Assembly: GCF_900103345.1 (NCBI RefSeq) | Contig: NZ_LT629702.1 | Location: 5,130,501 to 5,194,500, forward strand | DNA length: 64,000 nt | DNA from: Pseudomonas azotoformans | GTDB taxonomy: Bacteria; Pseudomonadota; Gammaproteobacteria; Pseudomonadales; Pseudomonadaceae | Direction of reading: 5' to 3' | Part shown: piece after piece, positions 28,002 to 38,557 of the stretch | Position numbering within the stretch: the stretch's first letter is position 1 | Layout of the letters: each line of letters starts with the position of its first letter | The notes under the pieces: generated by a model | The model's database searches: none | Told to the model about the DNA's origin: nothing | What the model saw: only the letters and a program-made list of their open reading frames with translations | Position numbers and translations under genes: made by a program

Positions 28002-29513
28002 ATGCCCCATGCAACAAAAATCATCATCGCCGACACCCCACTGCGCTGGCAGGACGTGGTCGCCGTCGCCCGCCACGGCGCGGTGCTCGAACTCTCGGGC
28101 CAGGCCTGGGCGCGCATCGACAATGCCCAGGCCATCGTGCAGCGCATCGTCACCAGCGGTGAGCGCGCCTATGGCGTGAACACTGGCCTGGGCGCGCTGT
28201 GCAATGTGTCGCTCAAGGGCGAGCAACTCAGCCAACTGTCGCGCAACACGCTGCTCAGCCATGCCTGCGGCGTCGGCCCGGTGCTCAGCGACGAGCAGAC
28301 CCGCGCAATCATCTGCGCCGCCATCATCAACTACAGCCACGGCAAATCCGGCCTGCATCCGCAGGTGGTGCATTCGCTGCTGGCGCTGCTCAACCACGGC
28401 ATCACGCCGCAAGTGCCATCCCAGGGCTCGGTGGGTTACCTGACCCATATGGCCCATGTTGGCGTGGCGCTGCTGGGTGTGGGCAATGTGAGTTACCAAG
28501 GTCGGATCGTTCCGGCGCAACAGGCATTGAACGCGGAAGGTCTGCAACCGGTGGTGCTCGGCGCCAAGGACGGCCTGTGCCTGGTCAACGGCACGCCGTG
28601 CATGACTGGCCTGAGCTGCCTGGCCCTGGCCGACGCGCATCACTTGCTGCAATGGGCCGACGTGATCGGCGCCATGAGCTTCGAAGCCCAGCGTGGTCAG
28701 ATCGATGCCTTCGATGAAGAAATCATCGCCCTCAAGCCGCACCCCGGCATGCAGCAAGTGGGTATCAACCTGCGCGCCCTGCTTGATGGCAGCGAAGTGA
28801 TCGCCAGCAGCAAGGGCATTCGCACACAGGATGCGTTAAGCATTCGCTCGATCCCGCAGATCCATGGCGCGGCTCGCGACCAGGTAGAGCACGCCACGCG
28901 CCAGATCGAGACCGAACTCAACAGCACCACCGATAACCCGCTGGTACTCGGTACGCCAGACAATTACCGCGTAGTGTCCCAGGCCAACCCCCACGGACAA
29001 TCCGTGGCGTTGGCGGCGGACATGCTGGCGATTGCCATGGCCGAAATCGGCGCGGTGGCCGAACGTCGCCTGGACCGCCTGATCAACCCGCACGTCAGCG
29101 GCTTGCCGGCGTTCCTGGTCAGCAACCCCGGGGTCAACTCCGGGATGATGATCGTGCAGTACGTCGCCGCCTCGCTGTGCGGGCAAAACCGCCAATTGGC
29201 GCAACCGGCGGTGCTCGACAACTTCGTCACCTCGGGCCTGCAGGAAGACCACCTGAGCATGGGCACCAATGCGGCGCTCAAGCTGCACCAGGTGCTGGCC
29301 AACGTCACTCAGATTCTCGCCATCGAGTACTTGTTGGCGGCCCAGGCGTTCGAGTTTCTCAAGGAACAACGTTTCGGCGCCGGCACCGACCGTGCCTGGC
29401 GCCTGCTGCGCGAAGTCGTACCGGCCTATGAACAGGACCGTTGGTTGGCGCCGGACATTGCCGCCGCCGCTCAACTGCTGAAAAACACCGATTTACCGAA
29501 TGTGCACTTTTAA
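28002..29513 (+). CDS. hutH1: HutH1: histidase homologue without the MIO triad
   Basis: A 503-residue member of the HAL/PAL/TAL ammonia-lyase superfamily, started at 28002 where AAGAAGG is seven bases upstream (an ATG six bases earlier is too close). Overall similarity to HutH2 next door is clear: YGVNTGLG (catalytic Tyr57), [19 protein letters not shown]. The loop that normally reads [13 protein letters not shown] is VGYLTHMAH (144-152): the Ala-Ser-Gly that cyclises to MIO and the following Asp are missing. Active-site Tyr (281 in HutH2) is Leu279 and the substrate-side Phe (330 in HutH2) is Pro330. The frame is intact. Classical lyase chemistry is therefore unlikely; actual function unknown. 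Confidence 0.85.
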   Translation: MPHATKIIIADTPLRWQDVVAVARHGAVLELSGQAWARIDNAQAIVQRIVTSGERAYGVNTGLGALCNVSLKGEQLSQLSRNTLLSHACGVGPVLSDEQTRAIICAAIINYSHGKSGLHPQVVHSLLALLNHGITPQVPSQGSVGYLTHMAHVGVALLGVGNVSYQGRIVPAQQALNAEGLQPVVLGAKDGLCLVNGTPCMTGLSCLALADAHHLLQWADVIGAMSFEAQRGQIDAFDEEIIALKPHPGMQQVGINLRALLDGSEVIASSKGIRTQDALSIRSIPQIHGAARDQVEHATRQIETELNSTTDNPLVLGTPDNYRVVSQANPHGQSVALAADMLAIAMAEIGAVAERRLDRLINPHVSGLPAFLVSNPGVNSGMMIVQYVAASLCGQNRQLAQPAVLDNFVTSGLQEDHLSMGTNAALKLHQVLANVTQILAIEYLLAAQAFEFLKEQRFGAGTDRAWRLLREVVPAYEQDRWLAPDIAAAAQLLKNTDLPNVHF

Positions 29514-29539
29514 AAGAACAATTCAGAAGGAGTATGAAT

Positions 29540-31072
29540 GTGACTGCGCTAAACCTGATTCCAGGCCAACTGAGCCTTGCCCAACTGCGAGCCATCTACC
29601 AGCAGCCGGTAACCCTCAGTCTGGATGACAGCGCCACGGCGCAGATCGAAGCCAGTGTGGCCTGCGTGGAGCAGATTCTCGCCGAGAACCGCACCGCCTA
29701 CGGCATCAACACCGGTTTCGGCCTGCTGGCCTCGACCCGCATTGCCAGCGAAGACCTGGAAAACCTCCAGCGTTCCCTGGTGCTGTCCCACGCCGCTGGC
29801 GTCGGTGAGCCGATCAGCGATGCGCTGGTGCGGCTGGTCATGGTCCTCAAGGTCAACAGCCTGAGCCGTGGGTTCTCCGGCATTCGTCGGCAGGTGATCG
29901 ACGCGCTGATCGCGCTGATCAACGCCGAGGTGTACCCGCATATTCCGCTGAAAGGTTCGGTCGGTGCCTCCGGCGACCTGGCGCCGTTGGCGCACATGTC
30001 CCTGGTGCTGCTGGGTGAAGGCAAGGCACGCTACAAAGGCGAGTGGCTGGAAGCGACCGAAGCGCTGAAAGTTGCCGGCCTCACGCCGCTGACCCTCGCC
30101 GCCAAAGAAGGCCTGGCGCTGCTCAACGGCACCCAGGTGTCGACTGCTTATGCACTGCGTGGCCTGTTCGAAGGTGAAGACCTGTTCGCCGGCGCCTTGG
30201 CCTGCGGCGGCCTCACTGTGGAAGCGGTGCTGGGTTCGCGTTCGCCATTCGATGCGCGTATCCATGCTGCTCGCGGCCAGCGTGGGCAGATTGACTCTGC
30301 TGCGGCTTACCGTGACCTGCTCGGCGACAGCAGCCAGGTGTCCCAGTCGCACCAGAACTGCGACAAGGTGCAAGACCCGTATTCGCTGCGCTGCCAGCCA
30401 CAAGTTATGGGTGCCTGCCTGACCCAGTTCCGCCAGGCCGCTGAAGTATTGGTGGTCGAAGCCAATGCCGTGTCGGATAACCCACTGGTGTTTGCCGCTG
30501 AAGGCGACGTGATTTCCGGCGGCAACTTCCACGCCGAGCCGGTGGCCATGGCGGCCGACAACATGGCGCTGGCCATCGCCGAGATCGGCTCGCTGAGTGA
30601 GCGCCGCATTTCGCTGATGATGGACAAGCACATGTCGCAACTGCCGCCGTTCCTGGTGGGCAATGGCGGTGTGAACTCCGGTTTCATGATCGCCCAGGTG
30701 ACCGCTGCCGCGCTCGCCAGCGAGAACAAAGCGCTGGCCCATCCCCATAGCGTCGACAGCTTGCCGACTTCCGCCAACCAGGAAGACCACGTGTCGATGG
30801 CCCCGGCTGCGGGCAAACGCCTGTGGGAAATGGCTGAGAACACCCGTGGGATTCTCGCGGTCGAGTGGCTGGCCGCGTGCCAGGGCCTGGACCTGCGCGA
30901 AGGCCTGAAAACCTCGCCGAAGCTGGAAAAGGCGCGTGGCATCCTGCGCGCCAAAGTGGCGTTCTACGACAAGGACCGCTTCTTCGCGCCGGACATCAAC
31001 GCCGCCAGCGAACTGCTCGCCAGCCGCTGCCTGAACGAGCTGGTGCCGGCCAAGCTGCTGCCGAGCCTGTAA
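29540..31072 (+). CDS. hutH: Histidine ammonia-lyase HutH2
   Basis: The working histidase: deaminates L-histidine to trans-urocanate, first step of the pathway. From GTG 29540 (AGAAGGAG seven bases upstream) it is 510 residues, the length of the P. putida enzyme. The MIO triad A143-S144-G145 is present, with catalytic Tyr54, Y281/R284 (DPYSLR), F330 and the QEDHVSM segment. An in-frame ATG two codons earlier is too close to the ribosome site. It follows hutH1 by 26 bases. Confidence 0.96.
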   Translation: MTALNLIPGQLSLAQLRAIYQQPVTLSLDDSATAQIEASVACVEQILAENRTAYGINTGFGLLASTRIASEDLENLQRSLVLSHAAGVGEPISDALVRLVMVLKVNSLSRGFSGIRRQVIDALIALINAEVYPHIPLKGSVGASGDLAPLAHMSLVLLGEGKARYKGEWLEATEALKVAGLTPLTLAAKEGLALLNGTQVSTAYALRGLFEGEDLFAGALACGGLTVEAVLGSRSPFDARIHAARGQRGQIDSAAAYRDLLGDSSQVSQSHQNCDKVQDPYSLRCQPQVMGACLTQFRQAAEVLVVEANAVSDNPLVFAAEGDVISGGNFHAEPVAMAADNMALAIAEIGSLSERRISLMMDKHMSQLPPFLVGNGGVNSGFMIAQVTAAALASENKALAHPHSVDSLPTSANQEDHVSMAPAAGKRLWEMAENTRGILAVEWLAACQGLDLREGLKTSPKLEKARGILRAKVAFYDKDRFFAPDINAASELLASRCLNELVPAKLLPSL

Positions 31073-31097
31073 CCGATCCATAGGACGACATGCTTCC

Positions 31098-31204
31098 TGT
31101 GGTGAGCGGGCTTGCCCCGCGTTGGGGCGCGAAGCGGCCCCAAACCCGACGACCGCAGAAGGGCTGCTGCGCAGCCCAACGCGGGGCAAGCCCGCTCACC
31201 ACAA
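31098..31204. repeat. Palindromic repeat, GTGAGCGGGCTTGCCCCGCG type
   Basis: Outer arms TGTGGTGAGCGGGCTTGCCC and complement enclose inner inverted segments (GGGGCGCGAAGCGGCCCC; GGGCTGCTGCGCAGCCC). It is a distinct repeat type, the only copy in this window. It lies between hutH2 and hutTh. Confidence 0.83.
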
Positions 31205-31269
31205 AAGCAGGCATTCATCACGGCAGCCATTCGGATTTTTCTCAGGATAAAAATAATTAAGGACGAGAA

Positions 31270-32679
31270 ATGCACCAGCAAGAAAAAGGTTTGAAACGCG
31301 GGCTCAGCGCCCGACATATTCGCTTCATGGCACTCGGTTCTGCGATCGGTACCGGGTTGTTCTATGGCTCCGCCTCGGCTATCCAGATGGCTGGCCCCGC
31401 TGTGCTGCTGGCCTACCTGATCGGCGGCGCCGCCGTGTTCATGGTGATGCGTGCCCTCGGTGAAATGGCCGTGCACAACCCGGTCGCCGGTTCCTTCGGC
31501 CAGTACGCCAGCACCTACCTGGGCCCCATGGCCGGGTTTATCCTCGGCTGGACCTACGCGTTTGAAATGATCATCGTGTGTCTGGCCGACGTCACCGCCT
31601 TCGGCATCTACATGGGCTTCTGGTTTCCCGAGGTCGCGCGTTGGGTCTGGGTGCTCGGCATCGTGTTTCTGATCGGCGGCCTGAACCTGTGCAACGTCAA
31701 AGTGTTTGGCGAAATGGAGTTCTGGCTGTCGCTGCTCAAGGTCGGCGCCATCGTGGCGATGATCCTCGGCGGCTTCGGCATCATGCTGTTTGGCATTCAT
31801 TCGGCCGGTGAAACCCAGGCCAGCGGCCTCAGCAACCTGTGGGCCCACGGCGGCTTCATGCCCAATGGCATCGGCGGCCTGATCGCCTCGTTTGCGGTGG
31901 TGATGTTTGCCTTCGGCGGCATCGAAATCATCGGCATCACCGCCGGCGAAGCCAAGGACCCGCAGCGCGTGATCCCCAAGGCGATCAACGCGGTGCCGCT
32001 GCGTATCCTGTTGTTCTACGTGCTGACCCTGTTCGTGCTGATGGCCATCTACCCATGGCCGCAGATTGGCAGCCAGGGCAGCCCGTTCGTGCAGATCTTC
32101 AGCAACCTGGGCATCGGTTCGGCGGCGACCATCCTCAATATCGTGGTGATCTCGGCGGCCGTCTCGGCCATCAACAGCGACATCTTCGGCGCCGGCCGCA
32201 TGATGTACGGCCTGGCCCAACAGGGGCAGGCGCCCAAGGGCTTTGCGCAACTGTCGAAACACGGCGTACCGTGGATGACCGTGGTGGTGATGGGCGCAGC
32301 CTTGCTGGGTGGCGTGGTGCTCAACTACCTGATCCCGGAAAACGTATTCCTGCTGATCGCCTCGATTGCCACCTTCGCCACCGTTTGGGTGTGGCTGATG
32401 ATCCTGTTCACCCAGGTCGCCATGCGCCGCTCAATGACCAAGGAGCAGGTCGCCGAATTGAAATTCCCGGTGCCGTTCTGGCCCTATGCGCCGGCGGCCG
32501 CCATCGTATTCATGCTGTTCGTGTTTGGTGTGCTGGGTTACTTCCCGGACACCCAGGCTGCCTTGCTGGTCGGTGCCGTATGGATCGTGCTGTTGGTGGT
32601 GGCCTACCTGCTGTGGGTCAAACCCGCTGCCGGGCAAGCGGCCAAGGTCCATTACGACCCGGCTTTGTCTCATCGTTAA
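31270..32679 (+). CDS. hutTh: HutTh histidine permease (APC family)
   Basis: A 469-residue permease of the amino acid-polyamine-organocation family with 12 hydrophobic helices. The N-terminal signature [17 protein letters not shown] and the [13 protein letters not shown] loop are typical of ProY/AroP-type carriers. By position it corresponds to the high-affinity histidine transporter of the P. fluorescens hut operon. On sequence alone it could be called ProY-like. Confidence 0.87.
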   Translation: MHQQEKGLKRGLSARHIRFMALGSAIGTGLFYGSASAIQMAGPAVLLAYLIGGAAVFMVMRALGEMAVHNPVAGSFGQYASTYLGPMAGFILGWTYAFEMIIVCLADVTAFGIYMGFWFPEVARWVWVLGIVFLIGGLNLCNVKVFGEMEFWLSLLKVGAIVAMILGGFGIMLFGIHSAGETQASGLSNLWAHGGFMPNGIGGLIASFAVVMFAFGGIEIIGITAGEAKDPQRVIPKAINAVPLRILLFYVLTLFVLMAIYPWPQIGSQGSPFVQIFSNLGIGSAATILNIVVISAAVSAINSDIFGAGRMMYGLAQQGQAPKGFAQLSKHGVPWMTVVVMGAALLGGVVLNYLIPENVFLLIASIATFATVWVWLMILFTQVAMRRSMTKEQVAELKFPVPFWPYAPAAAIVFMLFVFGVLGYFPDTQAALLVGAVWIVLLVVAYLLWVKPAAGQAAKVHYDPALSHR

Positions 32680-32694
32680 TCTAGGGAGGCGTTG

Positions 32695-33900
32695 ATGAAA
32701 ACGCTTTGGCAACACTGCCACGTCGCAACCATGGCCCAGGGCAAGTACTCGATCATCGAGGATGCCGCCATGGTCACCGCGGGTTCGCTCATCGAGTGGA
32801 TCGGCCCCCGCAGCCAGGCACCCACGGCGGATTACGCCCAGGTGCATGACCTGCACGGCGCGTGGGTCACCCCCGGGCTGATCGACTGCCATACCCACAC
32901 GGTGTTCGGCGGTAACCGCAGCGGCGAATTCGAGCAACGCCTCGAAGGCGTCAGCTACGCCGAGATCGCGGCCAAGGGCGGCGGTATTGCCAGCACCGTG
33001 CGCGCCACTCGCGCCGCAACCGAAGATGAGCTGTTTGCCAGTGCTGAAAAACGCCTGCGCAGTCTGCTGCGGGACGGCGTCACCACCGTGGAGATCAAGT
33101 CCGGCTACGGCCTGGACCTGGCCAACGAACGCAAGATGCTGCGTGTGGCCCGTCGCCTCGGTGAAGCGCTGCCGGTCAGCGTGCGCGCCACGTGCCTGGC
33201 GGCCCATGCGTTGCCGCCGGAGTACAAGGACCGCGCCGACGACTACATCGAGCACATCTGCGCCGACATGCTGCCGGCCCTGGCGGCGGAAGGGCTGGTG
33301 GACGCGGTGGATGCGTTCTGTGAGCACCTGGCGTTCTCCACCGAACAGGTGGAGCGCGTGTTCAAAGTTGCCCAGCAACTCGGCCTGCCGGTGAAGCTGC
33401 ACGCCGAGCAGCTCTCTTCGTTGCACGGTTCCAGCCTGGCCGCGCGTTACCAGGCCTTGTCGGCGGACCACCTGGAATTCATGACCGAAGAAGATGCTAT
33501 CGCCATGGCCGCTTCCGGCACCGTCGCGGTGTTGCTGCCGGGCGCCTTCTACTTCCTACGCGAAACCCAATTGCCGCCGATGGAGGCCCTGCGCAAGCAC
33601 GGCGTGAAAATTGCCATCGCCAGCGACCTCAACCCTGGCACCTCGCCGGCGCTGTCGGTGCGCTTGATGCTGAACATGGCCTGCACCCTGTTCCGCATGA
33701 CCCCGGAAGAAGCCCTGGCCGGTGCCACCACCCACGCGGCGACCGCGCTGGGCATGGGCGATACCCATGGCACCCTGGAAGCAGGGAAGGTAGCGGACTT
33801 TGTCGCCTGGCAAATCGATCGTCCCGCCGACCTGGCTTACTGGCTGGGTGGCGAGCTGGATAAACGCGTCGTGCGCCATGGCGTCGACGTCACTGTGTGA
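32695..33900 (+). CDS. hutI: Imidazolonepropionase
   Basis: Amidohydrolase that opens imidazolone propionate to N-formimino-L-glutamate, the third step. It is 401 residues from the ATG at 32695 (GGAGG five bases upstream). Metal ligands H66 and H68 lie in [25 protein letters not shown] and the late SDLNPGTSP segment are also present. It is 15 bases after hutTh and 12 before hutG. Confidence 0.96.
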   Translation: MKTLWQHCHVATMAQGKYSIIEDAAMVTAGSLIEWIGPRSQAPTADYAQVHDLHGAWVTPGLIDCHTHTVFGGNRSGEFEQRLEGVSYAEIAAKGGGIASTVRATRAATEDELFASAEKRLRSLLRDGVTTVEIKSGYGLDLANERKMLRVARRLGEALPVSVRATCLAAHALPPEYKDRADDYIEHICADMLPALAAEGLVDAVDAFCEHLAFSTEQVERVFKVAQQLGLPVKLHAEQLSSLHGSSLAARYQALSADHLEFMTEEDAIAMAASGTVAVLLPGAFYFLRETQLPPMEALRKHGVKIAIASDLNPGTSPALSVRLMLNMACTLFRMTPEEALAGATTHAATALGMGDTHGTLEAGKVADFVAWQIDRPADLAYWLGGELDKRVVRHGVDVTV

Positions 33901-33912
33901 GGAGTACTGCTT

Positions 33913-34713
33913 GTGGATAAGGTTCTGAACTTCAAACAAGGTCGTGTGCCGCTGCTGATCAGCATGCCCCATGCCGGCCTGCGCCTGACGCCTGCGGTCG
34001 AAGCCGGGTTGATCCCCGAGGCGCAAAGCCTGCCGGATACCGATTGGCACATTCCTGCGCTGTATGACTTCGCCGAAGAGCTGGGCGCCAGCACCCTGGC
34101 CGCCGAATACTCGCGGTTTGTCATCGACCTGAACCGGCCGTCCGACGACAAGCCGTTGTACACCGGTGCTACTACCGGGCTGTACCCGGCGACGCTGTTC
34201 GACGGCGTGCCGTTGTTCCGCGCAGGGTTGGAGCCTTCCCCGGAGGAGCGCGTCAGCTATCTGCAGAAAATCTGGGGGCCGTACCACCGTGCCCTGCAAG
34301 AAGAACTGGCGCGCCTCAAGGCCGAGTTCGGCTACGCCTTGCTGTTCGATGCACACTCAATCCGCTCGGTGATCCCGCACCTGTTCGACGGCAAGCTGCC
34401 GGACTTCAACCTTGGCACTTTCAATGGCGCCGCGTGTGATCTCGAATTGGCCAGCCAGCTGGAAGCCATCTGCGCCAAGCATCCGCAGTACACCCATGTA
34501 CTCAATGGGCGCTTCAAGGGCGGCCATATCACCCGGCACTACGGCGATCCGGCACAGGATATCCACGCGGTGCAGTTGGAGTTGTGCCAGAGCACTTATA
34601 TGGAAGAGGTCGAGCCGTTCCGCTATCGCCCTGATTTGGCCGAGCCGACGCGGGTGGTGTTGAAGCAGTTGCTGGAAGGGCTATTGGCCTGGGGGCAAGC
34701 GCGCTATCGGTGA
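33913..34713 (+). CDS. hutG: N-formylglutamate deformylase
   Basis: Hydrolyses N-formyl-L-glutamate to glutamate and formate, the last step. It is 266 residues from a GTG start with GGAG upstream. Family features include LISMPHAG, DTDWHIP, VIDLNRP and FDAHSIRS. Its presence together with HutF defines the five-step route instead of direct formimino hydrolysis. It is the last gene of the hutU operon. Confidence 0.95.
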   Translation: MDKVLNFKQGRVPLLISMPHAGLRLTPAVEAGLIPEAQSLPDTDWHIPALYDFAEELGASTLAAEYSRFVIDLNRPSDDKPLYTGATTGLYPATLFDGVPLFRAGLEPSPEERVSYLQKIWGPYHRALQEELARLKAEFGYALLFDAHSIRSVIPHLFDGKLPDFNLGTFNGAACDLELASQLEAICAKHPQYTHVLNGRFKGGHITRHYGDPAQDIHAVQLELCQSTYMEEVEPFRYRPDLAEPTRVVLKQLLEGLLAWGQARYR

Positions 34714-34733
34714 ATTGCGGCGCTGCTGGAATA

Positions 34734-34809
34734 GCTATCGGGGGCAAGCCCCCTCCCACCTTTTGATTTGTAACCCAGTCAAATGTGGGAGGGGGCTTGC
34801 CCCCGATGG
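34734..34809. repeat. REP pair in reversed (outward) order, GGGGGCTTGCCCCC family
   Basis: The two arms appear as GCTATCGGGGGCAAGCCCCC, about 30 bases, then GTGGGAGGGGGCTTGCCCCC. The usual order is inverted, so the GTGGGAG ends face inward. It lies after hutG. Confidence 0.83.
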
Positions 34810-34916
34810 CGGTCTCACCGTCGCCTCAGTGCAACTGCCGGTCGCCACAGTTCGTGTTGACTGCATTCTCACTGCGTAAGGTTGTTGAATAAAAACAGCC
34901 GAGTGAGCGCTCATCC

Positions 34917-35849
34917 ATGAAAAAACTGTTGTTGCCCCTCACCTGTGTCGCACTGCTCAGTGCACACGCCATGGCCGCCGAACCGGCCTCCTGCAAAAGC
35001 ATCCGCATGGGCGTGGTCAGCTGGACCGATGTGATCGCCACCTCCGGCATGGCCGACGTGCTGCTCAATGGCCTGGGCTACGACAGCAAACAGACCAGCG
35101 CGGTGCAGCAGATCATCTTCGCCGGCATCCGTGACAAGCGCCTGGACATCTTCCTCGGCTACTGGAAGCCGGCAATGGACAACAACATCGCGCCGTTCCT
35201 GGCGGCCAGGCAGGTCAAGGTCTTCGACACCCCGAGCCTCGCCGACGCCCAGGCCACCCTGGCCGTGCCGCAATATGTGGCCGACGCGGGCTTGAAGACC
35301 TTTGCCGACATCGCCCGCTTTAAGGACAAACTGGGCGGCAAGATCTATGGCATCGAACCGGGCAGCGGCGCGAACACCGATATCCAGAAAATGATCGACA
35401 CCAACCGCTTCGGCCTGGGCGGCTTCAAGCTGGTGGCCTCGGGTGAAGCGGGCATGCTCGCCGCCGTGCAGCGCGCGGTGAACCGCAAGGAGTTCGTGGT
35501 GTTCGTCGGCTGGACCCCGCACCCGATGAACATCAACATGAAAATGGCCTACCTCACCGGCAGCGAAGACGTGTTCGGCCCCGACGAAGGCCGCGCCACG
35601 GTCTCCACCGTTACCGCGCCGGACTTTGCCGAGCGCTGCCCCAACGCCAACCGCCTGTTGGAGAACCTTACCTTAACCGCCGCCCAGGAAAGCCAGTTGA
35701 TGGTACCGATCATGGAGCGCCAGTCGCCGCAGGATGTGGCCAGGCAATGGCTGCGTGATCACCCCGAGGATTTGCAGCGCTGGTTGACTGGGGTAAAGGC
35801 GTTTGATGGCGGCGATGGTGTAGCGGCGGTGCAGGCGAGCCTTAAATGA
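34917..35849 (+). CDS. Choline/betaine-type ABC binding protein
   Basis: A 310-residue periplasmic binding protein of the glycine betaine/choline (OpuAC/ChoX) family with signal peptide 1-20 (HAMAAE). The N-terminal MGVVSWTDVIATSGMADVLL, then FLGYWKPAMDNNIAPF and FVGWTPHPMNINM carry the aromatic residues expected for a quaternary-amine box. No permease or ATPase is next to it. Pseudomonads use several such orphan proteins (CbcX, CaiX, BetX) with one core transporter. It overlaps the esterase gene by four bases. The exact ligand is not known. Confidence 0.85.
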   Translation: MKKLLLPLTCVALLSAHAMAAEPASCKSIRMGVVSWTDVIATSGMADVLLNGLGYDSKQTSAVQQIIFAGIRDKRLDIFLGYWKPAMDNNIAPFLAARQVKVFDTPSLADAQATLAVPQYVADAGLKTFADIARFKDKLGGKIYGIEPGSGANTDIQKMIDTNRFGLGGFKLVASGEAGMLAAVQRAVNRKEFVVFVGWTPHPMNINMKMAYLTGSEDVFGPDEGRATVSTVTAPDFAERCPNANRLLENLTLTAAQESQLMVPIMERQSPQDVARQWLRDHPEDLQRWLTGVKAFDGGDGVAAVQASLK

Positions 35850-36781
35850 ACCCATACCCGATTTCGCCTGAACTGGCAGCGTTCGTAGCGAAGACCGAGT
35901 CGTTCACCAGCGACGACACGTCGCTGGCTGGGTTGCGCCACGGCTACGACCGCATGTGCCAGGCGTTTACCCCGCCGGTGCTCGACGGACTGGCGATGAC
36001 GGATTTTTCCCTGGCTGGCGTGGGGGTGCGCAGTTATCTGCCCACTGCCCCCATGCCCTCGGATGGCTGGCCGTGCCTCCTTTATATGCACGGCGGGGGT
36101 TGGGTGGTCGGCGGGCTGGATTCCCACGACTTCATCTGCTTCGAACTGGCCAGCGCCTTGCGCGTACTGGTGATCGCCGTCGACTACCGGCTGGCGCCGG
36201 AGCATCCGTTCCCCGCTGCCTATGAGGATTGCCGCGCCGTGTGGCAGGCGATCCAGGCGGGGCAGGGGCCGCATGCTATCAACCTGCAACGCCTGTTGGT
36301 GATCGGCGACAGCGCGGGCGGCAATCTGGCAGCGGCGTTGTGCCTGGGGTTGCGTGACGACCGGCAGCCACTGCCGGTGGCCCAGGTGCTGATTTACCCG
36401 GGGCTGGGCGGCCCACCTGACCTGCCGTCGCGACTTGACTGCGCGGATGCGCCCTTGCTTAGCAGCGCCGACACTGACAGTTACCTGGCGCTGTACCTGC
36501 AGGGCAGCGGCAAGCCCACGCCTTATGCCATGCCGCTGCTGGCCAACGACTTCAGCGGTTTGCCCAAGGCATGCATTGCCGTGGCCCAATTCGACCCGCT
36601 GCGCGATGACGGCATGCTTTACGCCGAGCGCCTGCAAGCGGCGGGTGTGAGCAGCGTGCTGTATCCCGGCAAAGGCCTGGTGCACGGCTGTTTGCGGGCG
36701 CGGCGGCACGTGCCGGAGGTGGACCGCCTCTACGATTTCCTGCTGGATTACCTGGGGAGCGAAGGGCTGACACAGGTCTAA
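35846..36781 (+). CDS. Alpha/beta hydrolase, hormone-sensitive lipase family
   Basis: A 311-residue soluble hydrolase with the oxyanion motif HGGGW (82-86), nucleophile S156 in GDSAGGN, an acid in QFDPLRDDG and a late His in LVHGCLR. These define the HSL (family IV) esterases. No signal peptide. It is translationally coupled to the preceding choline-type binding protein, suggesting that it acts on a ligand brought in by that protein, perhaps an ester. The substrate is inferred only from context. Confidence 0.85.
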   Translation: MNPYPISPELAAFVAKTESFTSDDTSLAGLRHGYDRMCQAFTPPVLDGLAMTDFSLAGVGVRSYLPTAPMPSDGWPCLLYMHGGGWVVGGLDSHDFICFELASALRVLVIAVDYRLAPEHPFPAAYEDCRAVWQAIQAGQGPHAINLQRLLVIGDSAGGNLAAALCLGLRDDRQPLPVAQVLIYPGLGGPPDLPSRLDCADAPLLSSADTDSYLALYLQGSGKPTPYAMPLLANDFSGLPKACIAVAQFDPLRDDGMLYAERLQAAGVSSVLYPGKGLVHGCLRARRHVPEVDRLYDFLLDYLGSEGLTQV

Positions 36782-36884
36782 GCGCTCTAGGACATGCTCA
36801 TTGCACAATTCGGGTTTATAGTGCCAGACGGCAAAATAAAAGACGTCCCCCCAGGGATGAACCCGACCCCTTACGGAGCGCGCA

Positions 36885-37856
36885 ATGCAGACTTGGTACC
36901 CGCAGATCAAACCCTACGCCCGGCACGATCTGGCAGTCGATGACATCCACACGCTGTACGTCGATGAAAGTGGCTCCCCCGAAGGCTTGCCCGTCGTATT
37001 CATCCATGGTGGCCCTGGTTCCGGTTGTGATGCGCAGAGCCGCTGCTATTTCGATCCCAACCTGTACCGCATCGTCACCTTCGACCAGCGCGGCTGCGGG
37101 CGCTCCACCCCGCGCGCCAGCCTGGAAAACAACACCACCTGGGACCTGGTCGCCGACCTTGAGCGTATCCGCGAGCACCTGGGCATCGACAAATGGGTGT
37201 TGTTCGGCGGTTCCTGGGGCTCGACCCTGTCCCTCGCCTACGCGCAAACCCACCCGGAGCGCGTGCATGGCCTGATCGTGCGCGGCATTTTCCTGGCACG
37301 GCCGCAGGACATTCATTGGTTCTACCAGGAGGGCGCGAGCCGCCTGTTCCCGGATTACTGGCAGGACTACATCGCGCCGATCCCGGTGGAAGAGCGCCAC
37401 GACATGATCGCGGCCTACCACAAGCGCCTTACCGGCAACGATCAGATCGCCCAGATGCACGCGGCCAAGGCTTGGTCGGGCTGGGAAGGGCGCATGCTGG
37501 GCCTGTGCCCGAGCCCGGCGCACGTGGAGCGTTTTTCCGAGCCGCAACGCGCCCTGTCCATCGCGCGAATCGAGTGCCACTACTTCACCAACAACTCGTT
37601 CCTGGAGCCCAACCAGCTGATCCGCGATATGCACAAGATCGCCCATCTACCTGGCGTAATCATCCACGGGCGCTACGATATGATCTGCCCATTGGATAAC
37701 GCCTGGGCGTTGCACCAGGCGTGGCCCAACAGTGAGCTGCAGGTGATTCGCGAAGCCGGCCATGCGGCGTCCGAACCCGGCATCACCGATGCCTTGGTAC
37801 GTGCGACCAGCGAAATGGCACGTCGCTTGCTCGATCTGCCGCCTGAAGAAGCATGA
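36885..37856 (+). CDS. pip: Proline iminopeptidase
   Basis: Cleaves N-terminal proline from peptides. It is a 323-residue alpha/beta hydrolase with the family hallmarks HGGPGSGCD (41-49), [10 protein letters not shown], nucleophile S110 in GGSWGS, and the late GRYD and AGHAASEP segments holding Asp and His. No signal peptide. It overlaps dtd by four bases. Confidence 0.95.
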   Translation: MQTWYPQIKPYARHDLAVDDIHTLYVDESGSPEGLPVVFIHGGPGSGCDAQSRCYFDPNLYRIVTFDQRGCGRSTPRASLENNTTWDLVADLERIREHLGIDKWVLFGGSWGSTLSLAYAQTHPERVHGLIVRGIFLARPQDIHWFYQEGASRLFPDYWQDYIAPIPVEERHDMIAAYHKRLTGNDQIAQMHAAKAWSGWEGRMLGLCPSPAHVERFSEPQRALSIARIECHYFTNNSFLEPNQLIRDMHKIAHLPGVIIHGRYDMICPLDNAWALHQAWPNSELQVIREAGHAASEPGITDALVRATSEMARRLLDLPPEEA

Positions 37857-38290
37857 AGGGCCTGTTGCAACGGGTGCGCGGCGCCCGGGTCGAGGTGGCG
37901 GGCGAAATCGTCGGCGCCATCGACCAGGGTTTGCTGGTATTGGTGGCCGTCGAGCCTGCGGATACGCCGGAAAGTGCCGATAAACTGCTGCACAAGCTGC
38001 TGAACTACCGGGTGTTCAGCGATGACGAAGGCAAGATGAACCTGTCGTTGAAGGATATCGACGGCGGTTTGTTGCTGGTGTCGCAGTTCACCCTGGCAGC
38101 GGACACCAAGAGCGGGCTGCGGCCGAGCTTCTCCACAGCGGCCCCGCCGGCCCTGGGAGCGGCGCTTTTTGATCACTTGCTGTTACAAGCGCAACAATTG
38201 CATGGCAAGGTGGCGTCGGGGCGTTTTGGCGCGGATATGCAGGTGCATTTGGTCAATGATGGCCCTGTGACCTTCCTCTTGCAGACGTGA
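37853..38290 (+). CDS. dtd: D-aminoacyl-tRNA deacylase
   Basis: Removes D-amino acids (and glycine from tRNA-Ala) from mischarged tRNAs. It is 145 residues, a standard length. The two family motifs SQFTLAAD and NDGPVTF (the cross-subunit Gly-cisPro) are intact. Translationally coupled to pip. The 267 bases downstream, up to opgG, hold no gene I can support. Confidence 0.96.
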   Translation: MKGLLQRVRGARVEVAGEIVGAIDQGLLVLVAVEPADTPESADKLLHKLLNYRVFSDDEGKMNLSLKDIDGGLLLVSQFTLAADTKSGLRPSFSTAAPPALGAALFDHLLLQAQQLHGKVASGRFGADMQVHLVNDGPVTFLLQT

Positions 38291-38557
38291 ATGTATTAAA
38301 AACGACTTTTAATGCCTAAAAACGCAGGGTTTCGCTACAAATACTTCGTTGTCCCTGATGCGTTGTCTCGCGGGCTACTAGATAATCGCGCGCTACGGGG
38401 ATCAGCGTTGTTTGGTCCATTTTTGACTTAGGTAGAGACTTGTCCGATCGCCAATGGGGAATCATTTTGCCCCAGGGGAGTCGGAACAATGCTCGCCAAC
38501 CTGGCATATAGATAGCTGGCCGTTGGTTTTTTGATCTGTTTTCGGCGAGGGTTGCTC

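Noticed and set aside
38291..38557. dtd/opgG gap searched for a small RNA or gene
   Set aside because: No hairpin with a T run, promoter pair or coding frame with ribosome site was convincing.
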